NCBI RefSeq assembly: GCF_024227435.1
Contig: NZ_CP100445.1
Span: 3,283,369-3,347,368 of the forward strand
DNA from: Natrinema caseinilyticum
GTDB lineage: Archaea; Halobacteriota; Halobacteria; Halobacteriales; Natrialbaceae
Length of the DNA: 64,000 bases
Direction: 5' to 3'
The translations under genes were made by a program, and so were the position numbers. A model generated the notes under the pieces. It was not told the origin of the DNA. It did not search any database and saw only the letters and a program-made list of their open reading frames with translations. Of this stretch, positions 52,122-60,671 are shown piece after piece; the stretch's first letter is position 1, and each line of letters opens with the position of its first letter.

Positions 52122-52855
52122 CGGCCGTCACCCAGAACCTGGACGGTATCACGCTCGCCACCGATGGCGTTGTCGTAGACCGGTCGCAGCGAGTCGACCC
52201 CCAGTCGCTCCCGCAACTCGGTCGCCGATCCCTCCCTGACGACGCCGCCGTCGGCCAGTATCACCACGTTATCGGCGACCCGTTCGACGAGTTCCAGATC
52301 GTGCGAACTCAACAGGACCGCGATCCCGTCGTCCGCGAGCCGTTCCGCGACGTCGAAGACGTGCAGTCGCATTCCCGGATCGAGTCCGCTGCCCGGTTCG
52401 TCGAGAACGACGATCGGCGGGTTCCCGATCGTCGCCTGAGCGATGCCGAGCAGTCGCGTCATCCCACCGGATAGCGCTTCGACCGGCCGGTCTGCCGCGT
52501 CTTCGAGTCCGATCCGCTCGAGTTCCGTCGACGCGTCCGTTTCGTCGCCGCCGACGAGCGACGAGTAAAACCGAAGCGTCTCGAGGGCGGTGAATCCGGG
52601 TCGGAACGCCGGTCGTTGTGGGAGGTATCCGATCTGTCGTGCGGTGTCGGGGCCGTTGTACGCGACCTCGCCGGCCGTCGGCTCGTTGAGTCCCGTGAGG
52701 ACGCGGATGAGCGTCGTCTTGCCGGACCCGTTCGGTCCGATCAGGGCCGTCACCGTTCCGCGCTCGATGGTCATCGAGACGTTCCGGATGACGGAGACTG
52801 TCCCGTAGTCGTAGTCGATACCGGTCGCCTCGAGGACGGGTGTGTGATCGGTCAT
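52118..52855 (-). CDS. nosF: ABC transporter ATPase (NosF-like)
   Basis: A 245-residue ATPase: Walker A GPNGSGKTT near residue 40, signature LSGGMTRLLG, Walker B VVLDEPGSG and the H-loop SSHDLELV. The nearby nosY and nosD genes support the NosF assignment. Its ATG overlaps the nosD stop by four bases (ATGA) in the order nosD-nosF-nosY. Confidence 0.9.
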   Translation of the reverse strand: MTDHTPVLEATGIDYDYGTVSVIRNVSMTIERGTVTALIGPNGSGKTTLIRVLTGLNEPTAGEVAYNGPDTARQIGYLPQRPAFRPGFTALETLRFYSSLVGGDETDASTELERIGLEDAADRPVEALSGGMTRLLGIAQATIGNPPIVVLDEPGSGLDPGMRLHVFDVAERLADDGIAVLLSSHDLELVERVADNVVILADGGVVREGSATELRERLGVDSLRPVYDNAIGGERDTVQVLGDGR

Positions 52856-54789
52856 GGATCGTCTCGGGTCGTTTCGTAACAGGTCCAGGCGTCGTCGGCC
52901 CATTCGGTTCGGTTCAGCAATTCCGGGTTGTTCGGCTCGCAACTCGGGGCCCTGTCGACGATGCTCCCGGTTCGCATCCCGGGAACCGATCCCTCGAGTC
53001 CGGCCAGCGCCTCGAGTGCCGGTGCTCGGGCGAGCGTCGGCGTGCCGTCAGTCCGGTGAAGGCGTCTGTCGATGGGGTCCGTCGGCGAGTACGACAGATC
53101 GGACTCGTCGCCGCTGGCGATGCCGGCAGCGCCCTGCCAATAATTCCCGCGTCCCTCGAAGCTCCAGACCCGAAGCGGGCCGGACATCGCGGTTGCGTGG
53201 ACGTCGTTCTCGACGAAATCGTTGCCGACGACGCGGTTCGTCGGCAACATAGCGCTCGCCTCTGCACCCACGTCGTTGCCGGCGATGACGTTGTGTTCGT
53301 AGATAGATGTGGTCGAGTCGATGTGGAGGCCGAGTTCGTTGTCCGCGATGAGATTCTCCGCGACGTAGGATCCGCTCCCGCCGGGGCTCAGCCCGAATTC
53401 GGCGTCGTAAATCGTGTTGCCGACGATCGCGTTTCGCTCGGGGCCGGTCATGATAACGATACCGTTGCTCGGCTGCTCGCGGAGGACGTTGTTCGCAAGC
53501 AGGCTATCGCCCGTGTGCATCAGATGAACGCCGAGGTAGTTCCTCTCGATCGTGTTCGATCGCACGACGGTCTCCGGAGACCGGTACAGATAGACGCCGT
53601 TTCGCGTGCCGTAGATCGTCGACTCCTCGATCACGCCCGGTGACTGGAACAGCAGCATACCGGCGAGCCCCTCAGTCGGATCGTCCGGGCCCGTCACAGT
53701 GACGTTCCTGACGACGGCGTCGTCGCTCTGGTAGGCGATGATCCCGCTCGCCGGCGTCTCGATGCCGACGTTCTCGACGACCAGCCCCGTCGCATCGTAG
53801 GCTGCGATTCCGGCATCGGTCCCGGCGTAGTATTTCGTGAACGTGGCGTCCCACGCTTGCTCGTCGATTTCGACGGGTAACTCCCCGCCCTCTCTCGTCA
53901 CGTTCCCGACGCCGGTAATATCGATGCCTCGAATCGCGGTCCGCTCGGCGGTGACAGTGATCACCGAACCGTTCCCATTACCCTGGAGCGTCGCGTTGCC
54001 CTCGCCGACGAGCGAGAGCGGGCGATCGATTTCGATTTTCTCGTCGTACGTTCCCGCGGGCACTACGACCGTCGTATTCGCCGGTGCCCGCTCGACCGCC
54101 TCCTGGACCGTGTCCGTCTCTTCGCCGACGACCAGCGACGTCGGTCGGTCGGTGAGTGCCGACGCATTTTCGAGGCGCTCGTCCGCGAGTCGCTGCCTGT
54201 CGTCGACGCGGTCGCGAGCGAGCGCTGCGTCGTCGCGCTCGAACGAACGATCGAGAACGTCGTCCCACGACCGAACGGTGCCGCCGTGGCGCTCGGTAAA
54301 CGCCGTCGCGTCATCGCGGTCGGCGAACGGAACGACGGTGCTCCCGGCCGGTGTTCGAGCGTCGCTACCGACGACGTACCACGCCGTCTCGGCGTCGGTC
54401 CAGTCGGGAGAACGATCCGTCACGGGATACCCCTGGCTGGTCAACTCGATCCCCGTGTCGCTATAATCCGATACGTACACCGTCAGCGGATAGCCGAATC
54501 GTTGTTCGTGGGCCGGCTGGCGCTGATTTTCGACGAACGTTTCGACGCCATAGTAGCCGACGACGTACTGGTACTGCGAATAGAACACCTGAGCGCGGGG
54601 GAGTTCGACCGATTCGTCGAGCGAGTATTCGGCCTCGAGCGTGAGGCCGACGGAGACCGTGTCGTCGAACGCGACGGGATCGGGTGACGTCGAACCCACG
54701 TCGACGACGAAGAGGCCAGCGACACCGACTGCAGCCACGACGAGAAATCCCAGAAAGAGAGTACTGGCAGAACGATCGATCACGACCAC
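52852..54789 (-). CDS. nosD: NosD fused to a ligand-less NosL-like domain
   Basis: A 645-residue exported protein. After one N-terminal membrane segment (about residues 7-28) comes a NosL-like domain (about 60-175): GYPLTVYVSDYSDTG, WYVVGSDARTPAGSTVVPFA and GGTVRSWDDVL match NosL, but the CxxC and the Met of GxMG are replaced (TPAG). The rest is a right-handed beta-helix with repeated NTI/NVL elements, the NosD/periplasmic copper-binding type. It probably recruits copper or sulfur with NosFY. The start is GTG 54789 or 54783. Such a fusion is not something I know as standard. Confidence 0.85.
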   Translation of the reverse strand: MVVIDRSASTLFLGFLVVAAVGVAGLFVVDVGSTSPDPVAFDDTVSVGLTLEAEYSLDESVELPRAQVFYSQYQYVVGYYGVETFVENQRQPAHEQRFGYPLTVYVSDYSDTGIELTSQGYPVTDRSPDWTDAETAWYVVGSDARTPAGSTVVPFADRDDATAFTERHGGTVRSWDDVLDRSFERDDAALARDRVDDRQRLADERLENASALTDRPTSLVVGEETDTVQEAVERAPANTTVVVPAGTYDEKIEIDRPLSLVGEGNATLQGNGNGSVITVTAERTAIRGIDITGVGNVTREGGELPVEIDEQAWDATFTKYYAGTDAGIAAYDATGLVVENVGIETPASGIIAYQSDDAVVRNVTVTGPDDPTEGLAGMLLFQSPGVIEESTIYGTRNGVYLYRSPETVVRSNTIERNYLGVHLMHTGDSLLANNVLREQPSNGIVIMTGPERNAIVGNTIYDAEFGLSPGGSGSYVAENLIADNELGLHIDSTTSIYEHNVIAGNDVGAEASAMLPTNRVVGNDFVENDVHATAMSGPLRVWSFEGRGNYWQGAAGIASGDESDLSYSPTDPIDRRLHRTDGTPTLARAPALEALAGLEGSVPGMRTGSIVDRAPSCEPNNPELLNRTEWADDAWTCYETTRDDP

Positions 54790-54950
54790 TGCTTCGGGCC
54801 TGGAGAAAATATAACGTCTGGTCCGCGCCTCGAACCAGCCCGCTCGAGCCCAGCGAATTCCCCGCCAGAGTCGCTCGAACGCGCTTCTCGCGGTCGTGGG
54901 ATCACCGTCGCGTTTCGTCGGTATCCGACGTCCCGAGGGCGCCGGCGTCT

Positions 54951-55313
54951 CTACGCGGTCTCGAGATATCGCGCCGTCGCCGACGTGTGACCGCGGTTGA
55001 AAGAGAGGATCGTGACCCGAATCACGTCCGCCACCTCGCACTCGTCGGGCACGTCTTCGATGAAGATGACGAATCCCTCCACCTTGCCGACCGCCCGCCG
55101 TTCGCCCGAGTGGTGGTCGCTGAACTCGTGAACGGCGACCGTCACGGTGTCGCCGATGTCGACCGGCGGGTCGCGTTTCTGAGCCGCCTCGTGCCGTTCC
55201 AGAGAGCGCCGCTCGTCCGCTGATCGATTCCGTCCGCGAACTCGTTTGAACAGCAACGAGCCGACCACGAGAACGGCGAGTCCGCCCGCGCCGATCATTG
55301 CTGGGCCAAGCAT
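54951..55313 (-). CDS. membrane-anchored TRAM domain protein
   Basis: A 120-residue protein with one N-terminal hydrophobic segment (GPAMIGAGGLAVLVVGSLLF), a basic linker and a C-terminal TRAM domain (VDIGDTVTVAVHEFSDHHSG and VADVIRVTILSFNRGHTSAT). The TRAM domain binds RNA. Anchoring it to the membrane is unusual but known in haloarchaea. ATG at 55313. The relation to nosD, 160 bases downstream, is unclear. Confidence 0.82.
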   Translation of the reverse strand: MLGPAMIGAGGLAVLVVGSLLFKRVRGRNRSADERRSLERHEAAQKRDPPVDIGDTVTVAVHEFSDHHSGERRAVGKVEGFVIFIEDVPDECEVADVIRVTILSFNRGHTSATARYLETA

Positions 55314-55436
55314 ACTCGAATCGGTTCCGCCGGGGTCTTTGGTGTTGCGGTACTGGTGGCCTGTGACGGTGGCAATGCGGTGCTGGAAGAGGCGCGCCGC
55401 TCGTTCGCGCGTACGCAATTTGCAGTAAAGCGAAAC

Positions 55437-55610
55437 AGCGGCGATTCATGCGACGCTGCGACTGACTCGAGCGGGTCCGAAGACGACGCCGACGACCCGG
55501 AGAAGACGCCCGGATTCGGCGTTGTCGTCGGCCTCGCAGGTACCGTCGGCGGGTCGGTGCTCGCCGCTCGTCGCCTCGCCTCGAGTGACGACTTGACTGA
55601 GAGAGACTGA
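55437..55610 (+). pseudogene. orphan PGF-CTERM-like C-terminus
   Basis: The frame ending at 55610 encodes EDDADDPEKTPGFGVVVGLA, then GTVGGSVLAARR, the acidic-linker plus PGF motif plus membrane-helix plus arginine layout of a PGF-CTERM archaeosortase signal. Nothing upstream encodes the surface protein it would belong to, so it is probably the tail of a deleted gene. Confidence 0.55.
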
Positions 55611-55849
55611 GCCCGGTTCAGACGGCGGCGGACTGTGACCGACTCGGTCGGTCGGGAACACGACAACGGGAGCGATACCGGAAGCGAGTTACACGACTCG
55701 AGGATCGGACACGTCTCGTCAGTCGCGGCCCCCAATTCAGCGAAGATCCGCGGATACGGGCACCTCGACCCCGTTCAGAGTTATGTTGCTCAACGTGCAA
55801 CCTACTTAGATTGTGTGTATGAATATACGCTGTTTGTAATCTTCAGTGT

Positions 55850-57550
55850 ATGTCGAGATGCAATCGGCGCGGCCTCCTGATGACGGGGGCTGGGGCAACT
55901 ATCGCCGGCAGGGTAGCTACCGCCGGTGATAGCGTCAGCGCCAACACGGGACCCGAATCCGACGCTTCCGACGGAAGCGAGACTTCTGACGAGGGCGAGG
56001 ATCCGAACACACCCACCGAAACGGTGGCCCCGCCCGGCTGGACGTCGTATCGAGGAAACGAGGGGAACACGTGTTTCTTCGAAGCGGGCCCCGAAATCGA
56101 CGGGGAGAGCCTCGAAGTCGCGTGGACGGTCGAGTGTGGCTGTGACGGATTCGCAATCACGGACGATTTCATCTACATGGGTACGGGTGACGGTGTCGTC
56201 GCCCGCCGCATCGACGACGGTTCGATCGAGTGGAGCACGACCGACGTGAGCGGTACGTTTCCGGTCGTAGCCGACGAGACACTCTACCTCGACGGCGACG
56301 GCGAAATCGTCGCACTCGATCCGACGGACGGGAGTCGCTGTTGGCAAAGCGACATCGGTGGCGCATACGCCTCCGCACCGACGGCGGCCTACGGCGCGGT
56401 CTACGCGACCGTGGATGGATCGTTGTACGCCCTCGAGGCCGAGGACGGTTCGATCCGGTGGCGCCGGGAGCTACTCGAGCCCACGGGAAACATGTGGGGG
56501 TGTGAGGCTCCCCGTTTCAGGACGGCCGCAGCCAACGAACTGCTCTACGTCGCGACGGTTCAGTCCTGTTTCGTGCTCGATCCGAAAACGGGTGAAACGG
56601 TGGACCAGTTCGGGAGCGCCATGGAAGGCACCGTGACGTCGATCGCCGCCAATTCGACCGCCATCGCGACCGAATCCACCGCGTTCGGGGGGACTGACGC
56701 GACCATCTACGACTCCGAGACCAAGGATATCCGTCTCACCCACGGCGGGAGCAATTTTGCGCTCGGCGACGACATCGCCGTTACCAGCCACCGGAAAACG
56801 GGTCTGAAGACGGTCGACCTCGAGAGCGGCGACACGATCCACCAGTGGTCGATCGGGAGCACTCGGCCCGTCCTCGTCGGTGATACGGTCTACGTCTACT
56901 CCCCGGCACAGTGTTCGAAACCCGGGTCGGCATCGGGTTCGATCGTCGCGTTGGACACGAACGAGGGGATCGAGAAGTGGCGGTTCGAGGTGGGCCCTAC
57001 GGACCGATTCGCCCGTCTCGCTCTCAGCGGAACGACGATCTATCTGGTGAGCGAAGACGGCGTGACGGCGATTCGGGAAGCGTCGTCCGACGACGTTCCG
57101 GACGACGGCTCCGGCTCCGGCGACGACTCCGACGGCTCGGATGGGGCCGACGGCTCCGGCGACGGTTCCGACGGCTCCGGCGATTCGGGTGGGTCCGGTG
57201 GCTCCGGCGACGATTCCAAAAGCGCCGGCGGCTCGAATGGGTCCGGTGGCTCCGGTAGCCCGGATGGCTCGGGAGAGTCCGGCGACGGGTCCGCCGGCGC
57301 TGGCGGCTCGGGGTCCGATTCCGGCGGCGCCGACGGATCCGGCGACGAATCTATCGGTACCGCAGACGATACGGAGAACGAATCCGCGGCTCCCGCCAGT
57401 ACGAAATCGACGGGCGGTATCTTAAGCGACATCAACCCGCTCGGCGCCCTCACCGGTCTCGCCGTCATGGGCGGCGGCGCGGCGCTCGCCTCGCGTCGGT
57501 TCAACCCGCACACGGACACGACGGACGACGACGGGTCGGCCGAGGACTGA
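55850..57550 (+). CDS. secreted PQQ-type beta-propeller protein with Gly/Ser linker and C-terminal anchor
   Basis: A 566-residue protein. A Tat-like signal (CNRRGLLMTGAGATIAG) precedes PQQ-like propeller repeats from about residue 65 to 410, such as WSTTDVSGTFPVVADETLYL and DGSLYALEAEDGSIRWRREL. A low-complexity region of about 120 residues rich in Gly, Ser and Asp follows, then a membrane helix (LGALTGLAVMGGGAALASRR). The protein is probably displayed on the cell surface through a long flexible stalk. Function unknown. ATG at 55850. Confidence 0.82.
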   Translation: MSRCNRRGLLMTGAGATIAGRVATAGDSVSANTGPESDASDGSETSDEGEDPNTPTETVAPPGWTSYRGNEGNTCFFEAGPEIDGESLEVAWTVECGCDGFAITDDFIYMGTGDGVVARRIDDGSIEWSTTDVSGTFPVVADETLYLDGDGEIVALDPTDGSRCWQSDIGGAYASAPTAAYGAVYATVDGSLYALEAEDGSIRWRRELLEPTGNMWGCEAPRFRTAAANELLYVATVQSCFVLDPKTGETVDQFGSAMEGTVTSIAANSTAIATESTAFGGTDATIYDSETKDIRLTHGGSNFALGDDIAVTSHRKTGLKTVDLESGDTIHQWSIGSTRPVLVGDTVYVYSPAQCSKPGSASGSIVALDTNEGIEKWRFEVGPTDRFARLALSGTTIYLVSEDGVTAIREASSDDVPDDGSGSGDDSDGSDGADGSGDGSDGSGDSGGSGGSGDDSKSAGGSNGSGGSGSPDGSGESGDGSAGAGGSGSDSGGADGSGDESIGTADDTENESAAPASTKSTGGILSDINPLGALTGLAVMGGGAALASRRFNPHTDTTDDDGSAED

Positions 57551-57700
57551 CCTCGCGCCGTCCGTCCGCTGGGGATGTTCGCCGGCCTCGAGGCGCGGTA
57601 CGGGGCGCCGACGATTCGGCGATAGCGGGGCGCCGTCGTGTTCTCGCGGTGTTTCGCAGATGTGTGGGTGTGCACCGGGGATTCTCAGATCGTCAGCTCG

Positions 57701-59185
57701 TCACCGGCCGTCGGTCGACCGGAGATCGAGTAGTTCGACCGATTCTGGGACGGTCGCGAGGGCGCTCGCGGGCCACCCTCGATGCGCGAGCGTGACCGAC
57801 GCGTTCGGGTTCGCGTCGACGAGCCGAGCGACGCCGTCGGCCGCGGCCTCGAGCGCCGCTCGATCGGTCCGCGTCGGGACTTCGGCGGTGAGCGGGTAGC
57901 TCTTCGAGAGGGCCCTCGGGAAAGGGCCGAACGGCGGCTGGACTCGCCAGACCTCGTCGAACCCGTCGTCGGGTGCGGACCGGTCGACGGTGAGCAACAG
58001 CGAGTCCGGCACGGCGAGTCGCTCGAGGCGGTTCTGGTGGCGCAGGACTTCGGGCCGGCGCGCGCTCTCGTGGGAGGTGTAGAAAAACGACCCTTTCGAG
58101 ACTGGATCCGAGCGCTCGAGTTGGGCAGCGTGGTCGAGCAACGCGCGATACCCGTCGAGCATCGTCGGGTGAGCGCGGGCGCGTTGCTCGACGAGTTCGA
58201 GCAGGTCGCCGGCGCGGATGGCCTGCTTGATTCGGCGGATCTCGGCGAAGGTGACGTGGAGGTTGTGGGCCGCCAGTTCCGACTCGCGGTCGTCCGCCGG
58301 GAGCGCGCGGAGCTCGTCGGGCGAGTGCTCGGTGCAGACGGCACAGGAACAGGGGAGGTACTCGAGGTCGTCGAGTGCTCGAGTCCCCCGAACCGTCAGG
58401 TAGCGGTCGTCGCGAGCGTAGATCGCGTAGGCCGCCGAATCGAACAGGTCACAACCCATCGCGACAGCGAGTGCGAACATCATGGGGTGGCCGGCGCCGA
58501 AGAGGTGGACGGGGGCGTCGGCGCCCAGGCCGCGTTTGGCGGCGGCGACGACGTCGATCATGTCGTCGTACCGGTAGTCGTTCATCAACGGAACGACCGC
58601 GCCGACCGGGAAGACGTCGAGATCGGTTCCCGCTGCGTGGCGGCCGGCCCGCTCGCGGAGGTCCGGATAGGTCGACCCCTGGACGGGCGCGCTGACCAGC
58701 ATCTCGCCCGTGTCGGCGGCGTCGGCGATCTCGAGTCGTTCCTGCGTCGTCTCGAGGTCGCCGTCGGCGCGCTGGCGGGAGACGTCCGGCGGCGTCGGGA
58801 TGTCGACGGGGGTGGCGATGTCGGAGCCGATCTCGCGCTGGAAGGCGAGAATCTCTTCGGTCGTGACGTCGATTTCCCCGTACTCCGAGAGCTGAAAGGA
58901 ACCGGAGTCCGTCATGATCGCACCCGGGAACTCGAGCATGTCGTGGAGGCCGTCGGTGCGGGCGCGTTCGCGGAGGGCGTCGTCACCGTGGATGATGTAG
59001 GAGTTGGTGATGAGGATCTCCGCACCGAACTCGTCGGCGAGCCGACGCGGGCGTATCGTATCCAGATTCGGGTTGATTACCGGCAGCAGCGCCGGGGTTT
59101 CGACGGTGACGCCGGCACGCGGGACGGTGAGTTCGCCGATGCGACCGCCGGCGTCCGCGTCCCGAAGTTCGAAGCACTCGCGCAT
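57701..59185 (-). CDS. tgtA: archaeosine tRNA-guanine transglycosylase
   Basis: A 494-residue protein, first enzyme of archaeosine formation: it swaps guanine 15 of tRNA for preQ0. The TGT catalytic region is clear: [14 protein letters not shown] near residue 95 and [14 protein letters not shown]. The Zn ligands are in [12 protein letters not shown]. The PUA domain is absent, as usual in haloarchaea where it is carried by ArcS. It is divergent from RaSEA (163 bases between starts). ATG at 59185 is preferred over an in-frame codon at 59209. Confidence 0.93.
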   Translation of the reverse strand: MRECFELRDADAGGRIGELTVPRAGVTVETPALLPVINPNLDTIRPRRLADEFGAEILITNSYIIHGDDALRERARTDGLHDMLEFPGAIMTDSGSFQLSEYGEIDVTTEEILAFQREIGSDIATPVDIPTPPDVSRQRADGDLETTQERLEIADAADTGEMLVSAPVQGSTYPDLRERAGRHAAGTDLDVFPVGAVVPLMNDYRYDDMIDVVAAAKRGLGADAPVHLFGAGHPMMFALAVAMGCDLFDSAAYAIYARDDRYLTVRGTRALDDLEYLPCSCAVCTEHSPDELRALPADDRESELAAHNLHVTFAEIRRIKQAIRAGDLLELVEQRARAHPTMLDGYRALLDHAAQLERSDPVSKGSFFYTSHESARRPEVLRHQNRLERLAVPDSLLLTVDRSAPDDGFDEVWRVQPPFGPFPRALSKSYPLTAEVPTRTDRAALEAAADGVARLVDANPNASVTLAHRGWPASALATVPESVELLDLRSTDGR

Positions 59186-59348
59186 TGACCGTCCCTTGTG
59201 CCGTCGCACGTAAGTCGTGACGGTTTCCGGTCGGCGAGCGCGCCGAAATCGGTCGGTCGTCCCGGTCGTCGGTGGCGTGTGGCAGTCCCGAACGTCGCGG
59301 CGAACGGAGACGAAGCCGCTTTACGCGCCGGACCGCTTGCGTCTTCTA

Positions 59349-60443
59349 ATGAGCAAACCCACGCCCGAGGTCTACGAGCAGGGCAAGGGCATGGACGCCC
59401 ACAACCAGGCGATGCGGGAGATCCGCTCGCGCAAGGAGGCCAGTTACGACCCCCACGAGCCGACTCGCGTCTGGCTCGACGAGGACAACACCCCCGGTGG
59501 CGTCAAAACGAGCCTGACGATCATCTTGAACACCGGCGGCTGCCGCTGGGCCCGCGCCGGCGGCTGTACCATGTGTGGCTACGTCGCCGAGAGCGTCGAC
59601 GGCGGTTCCGTCCCCCACGAGGCCCTCATGGACCAGATCGACGTCTGTCTCGAGCACGAGGCCGACAACGCGGACGAACCCGCCGATCTCGTCAAGATCT
59701 ACACCTCCGGCTCCTTTCTCGACGAACGCGAAGTCGGCGCACAGAGCCGCCGGGCCATCGCCGAGACCTTCGGCGATCGCGAACGGATCGTCCTCGAATC
59801 CCTGCCGGACTTCGTCGACCAGGAGAAGATCGGCGACTTCACCCGGTACGGACTGGACACCGACGTCGCGATCGGCCTCGAGACGGCGACGGACCGCGTT
59901 CGCCACGACTGCGTGAACAAGTACTTCGACTTCGCGGATTTCGAGGCCGCGTGCGCGGAAGCGACAGCGGCGGACGCGAGCGCCGACGCCGCGGCGGGGA
60001 TCAAAGCCTACCTCCTGATGAAACCGCCGTTTCTGACCGAATCCGAGGCCGTCGAGGACATGATCTCGTCGATCGAGCGCTGTGCCGACGTCGAGGGCTG
60101 TCACACCGTTTCGATGAACCCGTGTAACGTCCAGCGATACACGATGGTCGACGAACTCTACTTCAACGACGGCTACCGCCCGCCGTGGCTCTGGTCGGTC
60201 GCCCACGTCTTGGCGGAGACGGCCGGGATCGACGCGATCGTGGTCTCGGATCCGGTCGGCCACGGTTCCGATCGCGGTCCCCACAACTGCGGGGACTGTG
60301 ACGATCTGGTCCAGAAGGCCATCAAGGACTTCGACCTCCGCCAGGACCCGACGGTCTTCGAACAGGTATCCTGTGACTGCGAACTGACCTGGGAGACCGT
60401 CCTCGAGCGCGAACGGAGTTTCAACCAGCCGGTGACTCGGTAG
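59349..60443 (+). CDS. archaeosine synthase subunit beta, radical SAM protein RaSEA
   Basis: A 364-residue radical SAM enzyme. The cluster motif Cys65-x7-Cys73-x2-Cys76 (GGCRWARAGGCTMCGY) is the RaSEA-type variant. It acts with ArcS to turn the lysine adduct at tRNA position 15 into archaeosine. It is adjacent to and divergent from tgtA, and a third gene of the pathway, arcS, lies upstream at 48.4-50.2 kb. ATG at 59349. The cysteines at the C-terminus (NCGDCDD and SCDCELT) may form another metal site. Confidence 0.92.
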   Translation: MSKPTPEVYEQGKGMDAHNQAMREIRSRKEASYDPHEPTRVWLDEDNTPGGVKTSLTIILNTGGCRWARAGGCTMCGYVAESVDGGSVPHEALMDQIDVCLEHEADNADEPADLVKIYTSGSFLDEREVGAQSRRAIAETFGDRERIVLESLPDFVDQEKIGDFTRYGLDTDVAIGLETATDRVRHDCVNKYFDFADFEAACAEATAADASADAAAGIKAYLLMKPPFLTESEAVEDMISSIERCADVEGCHTVSMNPCNVQRYTMVDELYFNDGYRPPWLWSVAHVLAETAGIDAIVVSDPVGHGSDRGPHNCGDCDDLVQKAIKDFDLRQDPTVFEQVSCDCELTWETVLERERSFNQPVTR

Positions 60444-60671
60444 CGCCCCTCGTTTTCGCGTCCGTCGCAGTCCCACCGAACTCCGCGATCGACGAGACGC
60501 ATCGGTAGCGATGGGTCCCAGGAAATTGGGCCCGAACGGATTCAACTATGCGCCTTTATCGACGGTAATGATCGTATTTATTCACTACTTTCTGCCCTGA
60601 ACTGACGTCTCGAAATCCATAGTTTAAAACATGATGAAAAGTATTATAGTAACGATCATTGATTGCCGAGT

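Noticed and set aside
54790-55449. upstream extension of the NosD frame to 55449
   Set aside because: It overlaps the TRAM gene on the same strand in another frame and shows no signal peptide or domain.
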